A DNA stretch of 64,000 nt from Candidatus Gastranaerophilales bacterium (GTDB taxonomy: Bacteria > Cyanobacteriota > Vampirovibrionia > Gastranaerophilales > Gastranaerophilaceae). Below, in pieces: positions 62,803 through 64,000 of the stretch. The stretch is taken from NCBI GenBank assembly GCA_944323995.1, contig CALUUN010000034.1, positions 89,802 to 153,801 on the forward strand, in the 5' to 3' direction. The position numbers and the translations under genes are program-made. Under the pieces are notes generated by a model, which was not told the DNA's origin, did no database searches, and was given only the letters and a program-made list of their open reading frames with translations. The first letter of the stretch is position 1. Each line of letters opens with the position of its first letter.

Positions 62803-63126
62803 ATGAACACGCGAATTGTAAAAATTGCCCAGTTAGCAAACGACAAGGCACCATTTATTGAATGGATGAATTCGCTTGATAAAAATACAAAAATAAGAGT
62901 ACAAAGCAGGTTAACAAGGTTATTGGAAAATAATTTTGGAGACCATAAGAAAATAGACAATGAAATATCCGAATTAAGATTTAAGTTTGGGTCCGGATAT
63001 CGGATTTATTATACTGAAATAGATAATATAATAGTTTTACTTATTAATGGTGGCGATAAATCAACACAAAGTAAAGATATCCTAAAAGCAAAAAGTATAC
63101 TTCAAGAATGGAGAAACTTACAATGA
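62803..63126 (+). CDS. higB: HigB-type toxin (RelE/ParE superfamily, phage Gp49-like)
   Basis: 107 aa from ATG 62803; an in-frame ATG at 62776 lies upstream of the -10 box. The RelE-like fold is shown by FIEWMNSLDKNTKIRVQSRLTRLLENNFGDHKKIDNEISELRFKFGSGYRIYYTEIDNIIVLLINGGDKSTQSKDILKAKSIL, the pattern of addiction-module killer proteins that cut mRNA on the ribosome. The toxin gene comes first, as usual for higBA. The antitoxin overlaps the stop (ATGA). Confidence 0.9.
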   Translation: MNTRIVKIAQLANDKAPFIEWMNSLDKNTKIRVQSRLTRLLENNFGDHKKIDNEISELRFKFGSGYRIYYTEIDNIIVLLINGGDKSTQSKDILKAKSILQEWRNLQ

Positions 63127-63428
63127 AAGAATTAAAACATACAATAGATTTGGAAAATTATATAGTTAACGACTTAAAAACTGATGAAGATATTAAATTA
63201 TATCTAAATACAAGTTTAAAAGATTATATTGAAGATGGTGATTTTAATTCTTTTTATAGAGCATTAGAAATTGCCATCAAATCAAGAAATTCAATTTCAG
63301 GTTTTGCAAAGAAAATTGGAATGTCTAGAACTCATTTATATAGTTTATTTAAAAATGAAAAAGAACCTAAATTTTCAACCATTGTAAAAATATTCCATGA
63401 ATTAGGATATGAATTAGAAATTGCGTAA
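63123..63428 (+). CDS. higA: HigA-type antitoxin
   Basis: 101 aa from ATG 63123, overlapping the toxin stop; the earlier in-frame ATG at 63108 lies inside higB. The helix-turn-helix is SGFAKKIGMSRTHLYSLFKNEKEPKFSTIVKIFHELGYELEI, the probable-addiction-module antidote form. It neutralises HigB and represses the operon. Its last 22 codons are duplicated 1252 bp upstream. Confidence 0.9.
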   Translation: MKELKHTIDLENYIVNDLKTDEDIKLYLNTSLKDYIEDGDFNSFYRALEIAIKSRNSISGFAKKIGMSRTHLYSLFKNEKEPKFSTIVKIFHELGYELEIA

Positions 63429-63483
63429 ATATCCAAATCTTATTGATAATTTGGGGTATCTCAATTTGTAAGCAAAAATAAAA

Positions 63484-63610
63484 TTGCACTTTTTTGCACC
63501 TATTTGCACCAGGCGAAACTTTAAATACCAAGGCGATTTTAGGCTAAAATGATTTTTAATTTTTGACTTTGGAGTGCAAAAGAGTGCAAGAAAAGAGTAC
63601 TTAAGTGCAA
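63484..63610. repeat. Inverted array of AGTGCAA heptamers, copy 2
   Basis: TTGCACT at 63484, TTGCACC at 63494 and 63504; a 62-bp gap; AGTGCAA at 63573, 63583 and 63604. Every spacing equals copy 1 (62232-62358). The gap sequence itself is almost unrelated between the copies. Lies 190 bases from the tRNA-Ile attachment site. Confidence 0.7.
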
Positions 63611-63664
63611 AAAATGTCCCCTACATCTCAATACTAAAAAACAGCCTCAATCGTGCTGTCTGTT

Positions 63665-63713
63665 TGATTTTTTATTAAATTTTCTCTGTCTCAATGTCCC
63701 AGAAACCTATTAT
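63665..63713 (+). repeat. Third copy of the 49-bp repeat
   Basis: Starts TGATTTTTTATTAAA, contains GTCTCAATGTCCCAGAAACC; partner of 62413-62461 at 1252-bp offset. Marks the right limit of the duplicated block (63363-63713). Confidence 0.75.
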
Positions 63714-63762
63714 CCTGCTCTAAATTAAGAGCGATATGGATATTTCCTTTAACCGAACAATT

Positions 63763-63797
63763 AAAAAACACACCCGCTAGTGTTCGGATGTGTCTTT
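63763..63797 (-). terminator. Terminator of tRNA-Ile supplied by the island
   Basis: Stem ACACACCCG / CGGATGTGT (one mismatch) with an 8-base loop; a run of six T follows on the minus strand. Confidence 0.75.
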
Positions 63798-63802
63798 TAA
63801 AC

Positions 63803-63876
<74 letters not shown>

Positions 63877-63930
63877 GTATATTTTCATTCTATCACGTAA
63901 TATTTCTTATTCAATGTACCTCGGGCTTGA

Positions 63931-64000
63931 CCCTTATCAGGCCTCTCTCAAAACGATACTTAATCGTTTTGTTCGGCAGAGTGCTCTAACCACCTGAGCT
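63931..64000 (-). pseudogene. tRNA-Ile-like sequence interrupted by a palindrome (runs off the window)
   Basis: On the minus strand AGCTCAGGTGGTTAGAGCA (64000-63982) equals the tRNA-Ile D arm; then about 40 bases containing AAAACGATTAAGTATCGTTTT (inverted repeat) intervene; then CCTGATAAGGG (63941-63931), the tRNA-Ile anticodon arm, resumes. The T arm is not found. Either a second tRNA-Ile remnant broken by a palindromic insert or an att scar. The acceptor half is outside the window. Confidence 0.5.

Overview
The window looks like a chromosomal segment of an AT-rich, Gram-negative, probably host-associated bacterium. The outer membrane is implied by a TonB-dependent vitamin B12 receptor, and the core genes are ordinary bacterial housekeeping genes (proB, alr, lpd, lipA, nusB, ftsY, rpoD, dnaG, xerC, bioD, rnpA/rpmH, proC, nagZ). 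The mix of genes and base use reminds me of gut Vampirovibrionia (Candidatus Gastranaerophilales, non-photosynthetic relatives of Cyanobacteria). That is an inference and could not be checked here.

Layout. Bases 1-24557 are core chromosome: amino-acid, lipoate and biotin genes, the nusB-ftsY and dnaG-rpoD operons, an initiator tRNA, the rpmH-rnpA locus, and a btuB-C-D-F vitamin B12 uptake operon behind what looks like a compact cobalamin riboswitch. Many of these genes have a -10 hexamer ending exactly 6-7 bases before the ATG, the arrangement of leaderless mRNAs. Bases 24582-27248 hold a polymorphic-toxin locus: one toxin, three related small membrane proteins that are probable immunity genes, and two orphan toxin 3' tails lying between them.

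Bases 27877-63818 are best read as one genomic island of about 36 kb inserted at the 3' end of a tRNA-Ile(GAT) gene. The tRNA sits at 63803-63876, and a 17-base copy of its 3' end lies at 27877-27893, followed by what is probably the tRNA's original terminator. A short tyrosine recombinase lies near the left end. The island carries a HipBA toxin-antitoxin, a complete type 1 BREX operon (brxA-brxB-brxC-pglX-[membrane protein]-[HEPN protein]-pglZ-brxL), several small phage-like genes, a KAP-family NTPase, McrBC, a Mu-type transposition module (MuA-like transposase, MuB-like ATPase and two DNA-binding proteins), an AAA ATPase plus subtilase pair matching the ietAS defence system, a HAD phosphatase and a HigBA toxin-antitoxin.

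The least explained parts are non-coding. (i) Two copies, exactly 1252 bp apart, of an inverted array of AGTGCAA heptamers spaced at 10 and 21 bp. (ii) Two arrays of four iterons with 11-bp period. (iii) Four copies of a promoter-like element, TTGAyn-17 bp-GATGAAT, in front of the transposase and the small genes. (iv) Palindromic insertions, one of them in frame inside the transposase and others inside tRNA-Ile-like sequences. Together they suggest an island assembled from a Mu-like transposable element and a tRNA-integrating element, with several stacked anti-phage systems.
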